NCBI RefSeq assembly: GCF_029784155.1
Contig: NC_073693.1
Location: forward strand, 182,053,802 to 182,117,801
Direction of reading: 5' to 3'
Source of the DNA: Uranotaenia lowii
Taxonomy: Eukaryota > Arthropoda > Insecta > Diptera > Culicidae
DNA: 64,000 bases
The position numbers and the translations under genes are program-made. This document shows positions 1 to 12,999 of this stretch, piece by piece (positions within the stretch are counted from its first letter, which is position 1; each line of letters begins with the position of its first letter). The notes below the pieces were generated by a model. That model searched no databases. It was not told the DNA's origin and worked only from the letters and a program-made list of their open reading frames with translations.

Positions 1-2893
1 TGGTCTAGCGAACCTGCAATTATTTTGCATGGCCACTGGCCAAAATGATTTTTTTACCTACGCAGCATTCATGAGATCCTAGTATAATATAACTACCAAG
101 TTGATTTTCAATCAGCCATTTAACTACTATTATTATCCCATACCAGGTTTTCTGCGCATTTTACGTCATCCGGCATAAACTTTTGAGACGGAGATTTTTC
201 CTACTTTGAATTTTGAAAGGGAGAGAGACAGAATCAAATTTTCATTTTCCCATAACCTGGTCAAATGTTGTCCGATCATTTTTTTTTCAAAGCTAGGCAG
301 CCATCAGTAAGCATTTTGAACGCATCCCGTTTGGTCTGGCACAACTGCAAATATTCTGCACGGCTACCGGCCCAAATTGATTTTTTTTACCTACGCAACA
401 TTCATGAGATCCTAGTATAATAACAACCGAGTTGATTTTCAATCAGCCATTTTACTTCAGTTATTATCCCATACCATGTTTTTTGCGCATTTTTACGTCA
501 TTTGGCATCATCTTTTGAAACGCAGATTTTTCCTACTTTGATTTTTGAAAGGGAGAGAGACAGAATCAAATTTGTCATTTTCCCATAACTTGGTCAAATG
601 TTGTCCGATCATTTTTGTTCAAAGCTAGGAAGCCATCAGTAAGCATTTTGAACGCATCCCGTTTGGTCTGGCACACCTGCAAATATTCTGCACGGCTACC
701 GGCCAAAATGATTTTTTTTACCTACGCAACATTCATGAGATCCTAGTATAATAACAACCGAGTTGATTTTCAATCAGCCATTTTACTTCAATTATAATCC
801 CATACCAGGTTTTTTGCTCATTTTACGTCATCCGGCATAAACTTTTGAGACGGAGATTTTTCCTACTTTGAATTTTGAAAGGGAGAGAGACAGAATCAAA
901 TTTGTCATTTTCCCATAACTTGGTCAAATGTTGTCCGATCATTTTTTTCAACGCTAAGCAGCCATCAGTAAGCATTTTAAACGCATCCCGCTTGGTCTAG
1001 CGAACCTGCAATTATTTTGCATTGCCACCGGCCAAAATGATTTTTTTACCTACGCAGCATTCATGAGATCCTAGTATAATATAACTACCAAGTTGATTTT
1101 CAATCAGCCATTTAACTTCAATTAGTATCCCATACCAGGTTTTCTGCGAATTTTTACGTCATTTGGCATCATCTTTTGAGACGCAGATTTTTCCTACTTT
1201 GATTTTTGAATAGGAGAGAGACAGAATAAAATTTGTCATTTTCCCATAACTTGGTCAAATGTTGTCCGATCATTTTTGTTCAAAGCTAGGAAGCCATCAG
1301 TAAGCGTTTTGAACGCATCCCGTTTGGTCTGGCACACCTGCAAATATTCTGCACGGCTACCGGCCAAAATGATTTTTTTTTACCTACGCAACATTCATGA
1401 GATCCTAGTATAATAACAACCGAGTTGATTTTCAATCAGCCATTTTACTTCAATAATTATCCCATACCAGATTTTCTGCTCATTTTACGTCATCCGGCAT
1501 AAACTTTTGAGACGGAGATTTTTCCTACTTTGAATTTTGAAAGGGAGAGAGACAGAATCAAATTTGTCATTTTCCCATAACTTGGTCAAATGCTGTCCGA
1601 TCATTTTTTTTCAACGCTAAGCAGCCATCAGTAAGCATTTTGAACGCATCCCGCTTGGTCTAGCGAACCTGCAATTATTTTGCATGGCCACCGGCCAAAA
1701 TGATTTTTTTACCTACGCAGCATTCATGAGATCCTAGTATAATATAACTACCAAGTTGATTTTCAATCAGCCGTTTAACTTCAATTAGTATCCCATACCA
1801 GGTTTTCTGCGCATTTTACGTCATCCGGGATAGACTTTTGAGACGGCGATTTTTCCTACTTTGAAAGGGAGAGAGACAGAATCAAATTTGTCATTTTCCC
1901 ATAACTTGGTCAAATGTAGTCCGACCATTTTTCTTCAAAGCTAGGCAGCCATCAGTAAGCATTTTGAACGCATCCCGTTTGGTCTGGCACACCTGCAAAT
2001 ATTCTGCACGGCTACCGGCCAAAATGATTTTTTTTACCTACGCAACATTCATGAGATCCTAGTATAATAACAAGCGAGTTGATTTTCAATCAGATATTTT
2101 ACTTCAATTATTTTCCCATACCAGGTTTTTTGCTCTTTTTACGTCATCCGGCATAAACTTTTGAGACGGAGATTTTTCCTACTTTGAATTTTGAAAGGGA
2201 GAGAGACAGAATCAAATTTGTCATTTTCCCATAACTTGGTCAAATGTTGTCCGATCATTTTTTTTTCAACGCTAAGCAGCCATCAGTAAGCATTTTGAAC
2301 GCATCCCGCTTGGTCTAGCGAACCTGCAATTATTTTGCATGGCCACCGGCCAAAATGATTATTTTACCTACGCAGCATTCATGAGATCCTAGTATAATAT
2401 AACTACCAAGTTGATTTTCAATCAGTCATTTAACTTCAATTAGTATCCCATACCAGGTTTTCTGCGCATTTTACGTCATCCGGCATAAACTTGGTCAAAT
2501 GTTGTCCGATCATTTTTTTTCAACGCTAAGCAGCCATCAGTAAGCATTTTGAACGCATCCCGTTTGGTCTGGCACACCTGCAAATATTCTGCACGGCTAC
2601 CGGCCAAAATGATTTTTTTTACCTACGCAACATTCATGAGATCCTAGTATAATAACAACCGAGTTGATTTTCAATCAGCCATTTTACTTCAATTATTATC
2701 CCATACCAGGTTTTTTGCTCATTTTACGTCATCCGGCATAAACTTTTGAGACGGAGATTTTTCCTACTTTGAATTTTGAAAGGGAGAGAGACAGAATCAA
2801 ATTTTCATTTTCCCATAACTTGGTCAAATGTTGTCCGATCATTTTTTTTCAAAGCTAGGCAGCCATCAGTAAGCATTTTGAACGCATCCCGCT
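1..2893 (+). repeat. 9-unit HOR block, copy 1
   Basis: Bases 1-100 are the tail of a B unit, marked by ggccactggcc. Units then start at 101 A, 432 C, 763 B, 1093 A-head/C-body chimera, 1425 B, 1756 A, 2079 B', 2411 A (internally deleted) and 2664 B with an A-like middle. Bases 1 to about 2490 match 2894 to about 5381 at an offset of 2893. They share private variants such as cggcccaaattg (368 and 3261), gcgaatttttacg in the fourth unit, ccgggatagac and a 7-bp loss in ctactttgaaaggg in the sixth unit, and gctctttttacg in the seventh. I found only a handful of differences, so this is a recent tandem duplication. Confidence 0.92.
2411..2663 (+). repeat. Internally deleted A monomer (~77 bp lost)
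   Basis: This unit runs normally to cggcataaac at 2490 and then jumps to ttggtcaaatg at 2491. About 77 bp between the gacggcgat region and the cccataactt region are missing. The two flanks share aactt, a microhomology that could have guided the deletion. After the junction the unit carries a B-type segment (caacgctaagcag) and then an A tail (cgtttggtctggcacacc). The matching unit of copy 2 (5302) is intact, so the loss is specific to copy 1. Confidence 0.85.
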
Positions 2894-5301
2894 TGGTCTA
2901 GCGAACCTGCAATTATTTTGCATGGCCACTGGCCAAAATGATTTTTTTACCTACGCAGCATTCATGAGATCCTAGTATAATATAACTACCAAGTTGATTT
3001 TCAATCAGCCATTTAACTTCAATTGGTATCCCATACCAGGTTTTCTGCGCATTTTACGTCATCCGGCATAAACTTTTGAGACGGAGATTTTTCCTACTTT
3101 GAATTTTGAAAGGGAGAGAGACAGAATCAAATTTTCATTTTCCCATAACCTGGTCAAATGTTGTCCGATCATTTTTTTTTCAAAGCTAGGCAGCCATCAG
3201 TAAGCATTTTGAACGCATCCCGTTTGGTCTGGCACACCTGCAAATATTCTGCACGGCTACCGGCCCAAATTGATTTTTTTTACCTACGCAACATTCATGA
3301 GATCCTAGTATAATAACAACCGAGTTGATTTTCAATCAGCCATTTTACTTCAGTTATTATCCCATACCATGTTTTTTGCGCATTTTTACGTCATTTGGCA
3401 TCATCTTTTGAAACGCAGATTTTTCCTACTTTGATTTTTGAAAGGGAGAGAGACAGAATCAAATTTGTCATTTTCCCATAACTTGGTCAAATGTTGTCCG
3501 ATCATTTTTGTTCAAAGCTAGGAAGCCATCAGTAAGCATTTTGAACGCATCCCGTTTGGTCTGGCACACCTGCAAATATTCTGCACGGCTACCGGCCAAA
3601 ATGATTTTTTTTACCTACGCAACATTCATGAGATCCTAGTATAATAACAACCGAGTTGATTTTCAATCAGCCATTTTACTTCAATTATAATCCCATACCA
3701 GGTTTTTTGCTCATTTTACGTCATCCGGCATAAACTTTTGAGACGGAGATTTTTCCTACTTTGAATTTTGAAAGGGAGAGAGACAGAATCAAATTTGTCA
3801 TTTTCCCATAACTTGGTCAAATGTTGTCCGATCATTTTTTTCAACGCTAAGCAGCCATCAGTAAGCATTTTAAACGCATCCCGCTTGGTCTAGCGAACCT
3901 GCAATTATTTTGCATTGCCACCGGCCAAAATGATTTTTTTACCTACGCAGCATTCATGAGATCCTAGTATAATATAACTACCAAGTTGATTTTCAATCAG
4001 CCATTTAACTTCAATTAGTATCCCATACCAGGTTTTCTGCGAATTTTTACGTCATTTGGCATCATCTTTTGAGACGCAGATTTTTCCTACTTTGATTTTT
4101 GAATAGGAGAGAGACAGAATAAAATTTGTCATTTTCCCATAACTTGGTCAAATGTTGTCCGATCATTTTTGTTCAAAGCTAGGAAGCCAACAGTAAGCGT
4201 TTTGAACGCATCCCGTTTGGTCTGGCACACCTGCAAATATTCTGCACGGCTACCGGCCAAAATGATTTTTTTTTACCTACGCAACATTCATGAGATCCTA
4301 GTATAATAACAACCGAGTTGATTTTCAATCAGCCATTTTACTTCAATAATTATCCCATACCAGATTTTCTGCTCATTTTACGTCATCCGGCATAAACTTT
4401 TGAGACGGAGATTTTTCCTACTTTGAATTTTGAAAGGGAGAGAGACAGAATCAAATTTGTCATTTTCCCATAACTTGGTCAAATGCTGTCCGATCATTTT
4501 TTTTCAACGCTAAGCAGCCATCAGTAAGCATTTTGAACGCATCCCGCTTGGTCTAGCGAACCTGCAATTATTTTGCATGGCCACCGGCCAAAATGATTTT
4601 TTTACCTACGCAGCATTCATGAGATCCTAGTATAATATAACTACCAAGTTGATTTTCAATCAGCCGTTTAACTTCAATTAGTATCCCATACCAGGTTTTC
4701 TGCGCATTTTACGTCATCCGGGATAGACTTTTGAGACGGCGATTTTTCCTACTTTGAAAGGGAGAGAGACAGAATCAAATTTGTCATTTTCCCATAACTT
4801 GGTCAAATGTAGTCCGATCATTTTTCTTCAAAGCTAGGCAGCCATCAGTAAGCATTTTGAACGCATCCCGTTTGGTCTGGCACACCTGCAAATATTCTGC
4901 ACGGCTACCGGCCAAAATGATTTTTTTTACCTACGCAACATTCATGAGATCCTAGTATAATAACAAGCGAGTTGATTTTCAATCAGATATTTTACTTCAA
5001 TTATTTTCCCATACCAGGTTTTTTGCTCTTTTTACGTCATCCGGCATAAACTTTTGAGACGGAGATTTTTCCTACTTTGAATTTTGAAAGGGAGAGAGAC
5101 AGAATCAAATTTGTCATTTTCCCATAACTTGGTCAAATGTTGTCCGATCATTTTTTTCAACGCTAAGCAGCCATCAGTAAGCATTTTGAACGCATCCCGC
5201 TTGGTCTAGCGAACCTGCAATTATTTTGCATGGCCACCGGCCAAAATGATTATTTTACCTACGCAGCATTCATGAGATCCTAGTATAATATAACTACCAA
5301 G
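2894..5301 (+). repeat. 9-unit HOR block, copy 2
   Basis: Units start at 2994 A, 3325 C, 3656 B, 3986 A/C chimera, 4318 B, 4649 A and 4972 B', in the same order as copy 1. Differences from copy 1 that I could see are few. The first A head reads aacttcaattggtat instead of aactactattattat. One cat/caa change gives gccaacag near 4188. A t/c change lies in agtccgatcat near 4815. The T run near 5150 is two bases shorter. The correspondence ends about 80 bases into the next unit (5302), where copy 1 has its deletion. Confidence 0.92.
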
Positions 5302-8300
5302 TTGATTTTCAATCAGTCATTTAACTTCAATTAGTATCCCATACCAGGTTTTCTGCGCATTTTACGTCATCCGGCATAAACTTTTGAGACGGCGATTTTT
5401 CCTGCTTTGAATTTTGAAAGGGAGAGAGACAGAATCAAATTTTCATTTTCCCATAACTTGGTCAAATGTTGTCCGATCATTTTTTTCAAAGCTAGGCAGC
5501 CATCAGTAAGCATTTTGAACGCATCCCGTTTGGTCTGGCACACGTGCAAATATTCTGCACGGCTACCGGCCAAAATGATTTTTTTTACCTACGCAACATT
5601 CATGAGATCCTAGTATAATATAACAACCGAGTTGATTTTCAATCAGCCATTTTACTTCAGTTATTATCCCATACCATGTTTTTTGCGCATTTTTACGTCA
5701 TTTGGCATCATCTTTTGAGACGGCGATTTTTCCTACTTTGAATTTTGAAAGGGAGAGAGACAGAATAAAATTTGTCATTTTCCCATAACTTGGTCAAATG
5801 TTGTCCGATCATTTTTGTTCAAAGCTAGGAAGCCATCAGTAAGCATTTTGAACGCATCCCGTTTGGTCTGGCACACCTGCAAATATTCTGCACGGCTACC
5901 GGCCAAAATGATTTTTTTTATCTACGCAACATTTATGAGATCCTAGTATAATAACAACCGAGTTGACTTTCAATCAGCCATTTTACTTCAATTATTATCC
6001 CATACCAGGTTTTTTGCTCATTTTACGTCATCCGGCATAAACTTTTGAGACGGAGATTTTTCCTACTTTGAATTTTGAAAGGGAGAGAGACAAAATCAAA
6101 TTTGTCATTTTCCCATAACTTGGTCAAATGTTGTCCGATCATTTTTTTCAACGCTAAGCAGCCATCAGTAAGCATTTTGAACGCATCCCGCTTGGTCTAG
6201 CGAACCTGCAATTATTTTGCATGGCCACCGGCCAAAATGATTTTTTTACCTATTCATGAGATTCGATCATTTTTTTTCAAAGCTAGGCAGCCATCAGTAA
6301 GCATTTTGAACCCATCCCGTTTGGTCTGGCACACCTGCAAATATTCTGCACGGCTACCGGCCAAAATGATTTTTTTTACCCACGCAACATTCATGAGATC
6401 CTAGTATAATATAACAACCGAGTTGATTTTCAATCAGCCATTTTACTTCAGTTATTATCCCATACCATGTTTTTTGCGCATTTTTACGTCATTTGGCATC
6501 ATCTTTTGAGACGCAGATTTTTCCTACTTTGAATTTTGAAAGGGAGAGAGACAGAATAAAATTTGTCATTTTCCCATAACTTGATCAAATGTTGTCCGAT
6601 CATTTTTGTTCAAAGCTAGGAAGCCATCAGTAAGCATTTTGAACGCATCCCGTTTGGTCTGGCACACCTGCAAATATTCTGCACGGCTACCGGCCAAAAT
6701 GATTTTTTTTACCTACGCAACATTCATGAGATCCTAGTATAATAACAACCGAGTTGATTTTCAATCAGCCATTTTACTTCAATAATTATCCCATACCAGG
6801 TTTTTTGCTCATTTTACGTCATCCGGCGTAAACTTTTGAGACGGAGATTTTTCCTACTTTGAATTTTGAAAGGGAGAGAGACAGAATCAAATTTGTCATT
6901 TTCCCATAACTTGGTCAAATGTTGTCCGATCATTTTTTTTTAAACGCTAAGCAGCCATCAGTAAGCATTTTGAACGCATCCCGCTGGGTCTAGCGAATTT
7001 GCAATTATTTTGCATGGCCACCGGCCAAAATGATTATTTTACCTACGCAGCATTCATGAGATCCTAGTATAATATAACTACCAAGTTGATTTTCAATCAG
7101 CCATTTAACTTCAATTAGTATCCCATACCAGGTTTTCTGCGCATTTTACGTCATCCGGCATAAACTTTTGAGACGGCGATTTTTCCTGCTTTGAATTTTG
7201 AAAAGAAGGGAGACAGAATCAAATTTTCATTTTCCCATAACTTGGTCAAATGTTGTCCGATCATTTTTTTTTCAAAGCTATGCAGCCATCAGTAAGCATT
7301 TTGAACGCATCCCGTTTGGTCTGGCACACCTGCAAATATTCTGCACGGCTACCGGCCAAAATGATTTTTTTTACCTACGCAACATTCATGAGATCCTAGT
7401 ATAATATAACAACCGAGTTGATTTTCAATCAGCCATTTTACTTCAATTATTATCCCATACCATGTTTTTTGCTCATTTTACGTCATCCGGCATAAACTTT
7501 TGAGACGGAGATTTTTCCTACTTTGAATTTTGAAAGGGAGAGAGACAGAATCAAATTTGTCATTTTCCCATAACTTGGTCAAATGTTGTCCGATCATTTT
7601 TTTTCAACGCTAAGCAGCCATCAGTAAGCATTTTGAAGGCATCCCGCTTGGTCTAGCGAACCTGCAATTATTTTGCATGGCCACCGGCCAAAATGATTTT
7701 TTTACCTACGCAACATTCATGAGATCCTAGTATAATAACAACCGAGTAGATTTTCAATCAGCCATTTTACTTCAATTATTATCCCATACCAGGTTTTTTG
7801 CTCATTTTACGAAATCCGGCATAAACTTTTGAGACGGAGATTTTTCCTACTTTGAATTTTGAAAGGGAGAGAGACAGAATCAAATTTGTCATTTTCCCAT
7901 AACTTGGTCAAATGTTGTCCGATCATTTTTTTTCAACGCTAAGCAGCCATCAGTAAGCATTTTGAACGCATCCCGCTTGGTCTAGCGAACCTGCAATTAT
8001 TTTGCATGGCCACCGGCCAAAATGATTTTTTTACCTACGCAGCATTCATGAGATCCTAGTATAATATAACTACCAAGTTGATTTTCAATCAGCCATTTAA
8101 CTTCAATTAGTATCCCATACCAGGTTTTCTGCGCATTTTACGTCATCCGGCATAAACTTTTGAGACGGCGATTTTTCCTACTTTGAATTTTGAAAGGAAG
8201 AGAGACAGAATCAAATTTTCATTTTCCCATAACTTGGTCAAATGTTGTCCGATCATTTTTTTTCAAAGCTAGGCAGCCATCAGTAAGCATTTTAAATGCA

Positions 8301-8408
8301 TCCCGTTTGGTCTTGCACACCTGCAAATATTCTGCACGGCTACCGACCAAAATGATTTTTTTTACCTACGCAACATTCATGAGATCCTAGTATAATATAA
8401 CAACCGAG
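5302..8408 (+). repeat. Irregular HOR stretch with one partial unit
   Basis: Units start at 5302 A, 5632 C (with gacggcgat), 5963 B, a truncated A from about 6265, 6423 C, 6754 B, 7086 A (purine tract altered to gaaaagaagggagac), 7418 B with a C spacer, 7747 B (first bases tagatttt) and 8078 A (gaaaggaagagag, taccgacc). The order A-C-B repeats with an extra B, but no exact large copy of this stretch was recognised in the window. The truncated A shares its breakpoint with one near 34.5 kb. Confidence 0.85.
6241..6290 (+). repeat. Deletion junction inside the array (copy 1 of a shared breakpoint)
   Basis: The B tail runs to ttttttacctattcatgag, having lost cgcagc before the attcatgag landmark. 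It then goes from gagat directly into tcgatcattttttttcaaag, the 3' part of an A unit. About 190 bp of the A unit head and middle are therefore missing. The same join, attcatgagattcgatcat, is present at 34495-34513 with a slightly different left flank (accaattcatgag). Confidence 0.85.
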
Positions 8409-10370
8409 TTGATTTTCAATCAGCCATTTTACTTCAGTTATTATCCCATACCAGGTTTTTTGCTCATTTTACGTCATCCGGCATAAACTTTTGAGACGGA
8501 GATTTTTCCTACTTTGAATTTTGAAAGGGAGAGAGACAGAATCAAATTTTCATTTTCCCATAACTTGGTCAAATGTTGTCCGATTTTTTTTTTTCAAAGC
8601 AAGGCAGCCATCAGTAAGCATTTTGAACGCATCCCGTTTGGTCTGGCACACCTGCAAATATTTTGCACGGCTACCGGCCAAAATGATTTTTTTTTACCTA
8701 CGCAACATTCATGAGATCCTAGTATAATATAACAACCGAGTTGATTTTCAATCAGCCATTTTACTTTAGTTATTATCCCATACCATGTTTTTTGCGCATT
8801 ATACGTCATTTGGCACCATCTTTTGAGACGCAGATTTTTCCTACTTTGATTTTTGAAAGGGAGAGAGACAGAATAAAATTTGTCATTTTCCCATAACTTG
8901 GTCAAATGTTGTCCGATCATTTTTGTTCAAAGCTAGGAAGCCATCAGTAAGCATTTTGAGCGCATCCCGTTTGGTCTGGCACACCTGCAAATATTCTGCA
9001 CGGCTACCGGCCAAAATGATTTTTTTTACCTACGCAACATTCATGAGATCCTAGTATAATAACAACCGAGTTGATTTTCAATCAGCCATTTTTCTTCAAC
9101 TATTATCCCATACCAGGTTTTTTGCTCATTTTACGTCATCCGGCATAAACTTTTGAGACGGAGATTTTTCCTACTTTGAATTTTGAAAGGGAGAGAGACA
9201 GAATCAAATTTGTTATTTTCCCATATCTTGGTCAAATGTTGTCCGATCATTTTTTTTCAACGCTAAGCAGCCATCAGTAAGCATTTTGAACGCATCCCGC
9301 TTGGTCTAGTGAGCCTGCAATTATTTTGCATGGCCACCGGCCAAAATGATTTTTTTACCTACGCAACATTCATGAGATCCTAGTATAATAACAACCGAGT
9401 TGATTTTCAATCAGCCATTTTACTTCAATTATTATCCCATACCAGGTTTTTTGCTCATTTTACGTCATCCGGCATAAACTTTTGAGACGGAGATTTTTCC
9501 TACTTTGAATTTTGAAAGGGAGAGAGACAGAATCAAATTTGTCATTTTCCCATTACTTGGTCAAATTTTGTCCGATCATTTTTTTTCAACGCTAAGCAGC
9601 CATCAGTAAGCATTTTGAACGCATCCCGCTTGGTCTAGCGAACCTGCAATTATTTTGCATGGCCACCGGCCAAAATGATTTTTTTACCTACGCAGCATTC
9701 ATGAGATCCTAGTTGATTTTCAATCAGCCATTTAACTTCAATTAGTATCCCATACCAGGTTTTCTGCGCATTTTACGTCATCCGTCATAAACTTTTGAGA
9801 CGGCGATTTTTCCTACTTTGAATTTTGAAAGGGAGAGAGACAGAATCAAATTTTCATTTTCCCATAACTTGGTCAAATGTTGTCCGATCATTTTTTTTCA
9901 AAGCTAGGCAGCCATCAGTAAGCGTTTTGAACGCATCCCGTTTGGTCTGGCACACCTGCAAATATTCTGCACGGCTACCGGCCAAAATGATTTTTTTTAC
10001 CTACGCAACATTCATGAGATCCTAGTATAATAACAAGCGAGTTGATTTTCAATCAGATATTTTACTTCAATTATTATCCCATACCAGGTTTTTTGCTCAT
10101 TTTACGTCATCCGGCATAAACTTTTGAGACGGAGATTTTTCCTACTTTGAATTTTGAAAGGGAGAGAGACAGAATCAAATTTGTCATTTTCCCATAACTT
10201 GGTCAAATGTTGTCCGATCATTTTTTTTCAACGCTAAGCAGCCATCAGTAAGCATTTTAAACGCATCCCGCTTGGTCTAGCGAACCTGCAATTATTTTGC
10301 ATGGCCACCGGCCAAAATGATTTTTTTACCTACGCAACATTCATGAGTTCCTAGTATAATAACAAACGAG
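8409..10370 (+). repeat. Six-unit stretch related to the following 8-unit blocks
   Basis: Units start at 8409 (C head, B middle, A tail with aaagcaaggcag), 8741 C (gcgcattatacg), 9071 B, 9400 B (cattacttgg), 9713 A (catccgtcataaac) and 10042 B'. The run 8409-9712 corresponds to 11358-12681 at an offset of about 2950: tail A, then C with attatacg, then B ending gagcctgc, then B with cattacttgg. At 9711 the whole spacer between ctag and ttgatttt (18 bp) is missing. Confidence 0.82.
9705..9720 (+). repeat. Spacer deletion between two monomers
   Basis: The sequence reads gatcctagttgatttt; the usual tataatataactaccaag between ctag and ttgatttt is absent. The shared ag at both flanks is a 2-bp microhomology. 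This is one of few units in the window lacking the TATAAT-like spacer. Confidence 0.85.
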
Positions 10371-12999
10371 TTGATTTTCAATCAGCCATTTTACTTCATT
10401 TATTATCCCATACCAGGTTTTTTGCTCATTTTACGTCATCCGGCATAAACTTTTGAGACGGAGATTTTTCCTACTTTGAATTTTGAAAGGGAGAGAGACA
10501 GAATCAAATTTGTCATTTTCCCATTACTTGGTCAAATGTTGTCCGATCATTTTTTTTCAACGCTAAGCAGCCATCAGTAAGCATTTTGAACGCATCCCGC
10601 TTGGTCTAGCGAACCTGCTATTATTTTGCATGGCCACCGGCCAAAATGATTTTTTTACCTACGCAGCATTCACGAGATCCTAGTACAATATAACTACCAA
10701 GTTGATTTTCAATCAGCCATTTAACTTCAATTAGTATCCCATACTAGGTTTTCTGCGCATTTTACGTCATCCGTCATAAACTTCTGAGACGGCGATTTTT
10801 CCTACTTTGAATTTTGAAAGGGAGAGAGACAGAATCAAATTTTCATTTTCCCATAACTTGGTCAAATGTTGTCCGATCATTTTTTTTCAAAGTTTGGAAG
10901 CTATCAGTAAGCATTTTAAACGCATCCCGCTTGGTCTAGCGAACCTGCAATTATTTTGCATGGCCACCGGCCAAAATGATTTTTTTACCTACGCAACATT
11001 CATGAGATCCTAGTAATAACAACCGAGTTGATTTTCAATCAGCCATTTTACTTCAATTATTATCCCATACCAGGTTTTTTGCTCATTTTACGTCATCCGG
11101 CATAAACTTTTGAGACGGAGATTTTTCCTACTTTGAATTTTGAAAGGGAGAGAGACAGAATCAAATTTGTCATTTTCCCATAACTTGGTCAAATGATGTC
11201 CGGTCATTTTTTTTAACGCTAAGCAGCCATCAGTAAGCATTTTGAACGCATCCCGCTTGGTCTAGCGAACCTGCAATTATTTTGCATGGCCACCGGCCAA
11301 AATGATTTTTTTACCTACGCAGCATTCATGAGATCCTAGTATAATATAACTACCAAGTTGATTTTCAATCAGCCATTTAACTTCAATTATTATCCCATAC
11401 CAGGTTTTTTGCGCATTTTACGTCATCCGGCATAAACTTTTGAGACGGCGATTTTTCCTACTTTGAATTTTGAAAGGGAGAGAGACAGAATCAAATTTTC
11501 ATTTTCCCATAACTTGGTCAAATGTTGTCCGATCATTTTTTTTTCAAAGCAAGGCAGCCATCAGTAAGCATTTTGAACGCATCCCGTTTGGTCTGGCACA
11601 CCTGCAAATATTCTGCACGGCTACCGGCCAAAATGATTTTTTTTACCTACGCAACATTCATGAGATCCTAGTATAATATAACAACCGAGTTGATTTTCAA
11701 TCAGCCATTTTACTTCAGTTATTATCCCATACCATGTTTTTTGCGCATTATACGTCATTTGGCATCATCTTTGGAGACGCAGATTTTTCCTACTTTGATT
11801 TTTGAAAGGGAGAGAGACAGAATAAAATTTGTCATTTTCCCATAACTTGGTCAAATGTTGTCCGATCATTTTTGTTCAAAGCTAGGAAGCCATCAGTAAG
11901 CATTTTGAACGCATCCCGTTTGGTCTGGCACACCTGCAAATATTCTGCACGGCTACCGGCCAAAATGATTTTTTTTACCTACGCAACATTCATGAGATCC
12001 TAGTATAATAACAACCGAGTTGATTTTCAATCAGCCATTTTACTTCAATTACTATCCCATACCAGGTTTTTTGCTCAGTTTACGTCATCCGGCATAAACT
12101 TTTGAGACGGAGATTTTTCCTACTTTGAATTTTGAAAGGGAGAGAGACAGAATCAAATTTGTCATTTTCCCATAACTTGGTCAAATGTTGTCCGATCATT
12201 TTTTTTTTCAACGCTAAGCAGCCATCAGTAAGCATTTTGAACGCATCCCGCTTGGTCTAGCGAGCCTGCAATTATTTTGCATGGCCACCGGCCAAAATGA
12301 TTTTTTTACCTACGCAACATTCATGAGATCCTAGTATAATAACAACCGAGTTGATTTTCAATCAGCCATTTTACTTCAATTATTATCCCATACCAGGTTT
12401 TTTGCTCATTTTACGTCATCCGGCATAAACTTTTGAGACGGAGATTTTTCCTACTTTGAATTTTGAAAGGGAGAGAGACAGAATCAAATTTGTCATTTTC
12501 CCATTACTTGGTCAAATGTTGTCCGATCATTTTTTTTCAACGCTAAGCAGCCATCAGTAAGCATTTTGAGCGCATCCCGCTTGGTCTAGCGAACCTGCAA
12601 TTATTTTGCATGGCCACCGGCCAAAATGATTTTTGTACCTACGCAGCATTCATGAGATCCTAGTATAATATAACTACCAAGTTGATTTTCAATCAGCCAT
12701 TTAACTTCAATTAGTATCCCATACCAGGTTTTCTGCGCATTTTACGTCATCCGGCATAAACTTTTGAGACGGCGATTTTTCCTACTTTGAATTTTGAAAG
12801 GGAGAGAGACAGAATCAAATTTGTCATTTTCCCATAACTTGGTCAAATGTTGTCCGATCATTTTTTTTCAAAGCAAGGCAGCCATCAGTAAGCATTTTGA
12901 ACGCATCCCGTTTGGTCTGGCACACCTGCAAATATTCTGCACGGCTACCGGCCAAAATGTTCGCAACATTCATGAGTTCCTAGTATAATAACAAACGAG
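10371..12999 (+). repeat. 8-unit HOR block, copy 1
   Basis: Units start at 10371 B (cttcatttattat), 10702 A with a B tail (spacer gtacaatataac, catccgtcataaac, caaagtttggaagc), 11028 B, 11358 A, 11690 C, 12020 B, 12351 B and 12682 A. The same order and private variants recur at 13000-15642 at an offset of 2629-2632. The block is entered through the variant gagttcctag (10345) and the spacer aacaaacgag; both also open copy 2 (12974). Confidence 0.9.
12950..12975 (+). repeat. Duplication boundary with small deletion
   Basis: At the seam between the two 8-unit copies the A tail reads gccaaaatgttcgcaac. The T run and acctac between aaaatg and cgcaac have been lost (about 15 bp). The next bases, gagttcctag, are the private variant that opens copy 1. 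The deletion therefore sits within about 15 bp of the tandem-duplication boundary and may be the recombination scar. Confidence 0.75.

Noticed and set aside
1..331. Monomer as an ancient dimer of a ~165-bp unit
   Set aside because: The two halves share only loose words (tttcaa...cagccat near the start and again mid-unit) and do not align consistently by eye. A self-alignment of the consensus would be needed.
5407..5613. Recurrent 66-70-codon open frames beginning MKGRETES or MNFERERD in many A-type units
   Set aside because: They recur because the A unit recurs. The two frames overlap each other and a third runs on the opposite strand of the same unit. In B and C units a one-base difference (aaattttcatt versus aaatttgtcatt) breaks them. 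No start context, domain or conserved protein beyond the DNA repeat is visible.
8594..8920. 108-codon reverse-strand open frame, the longest in the window
   Set aside because: It spans a C/B/A chimeric unit and the head of the next C unit. It is made of the same translated repeat words as the other frames, only with stops removed by chance.
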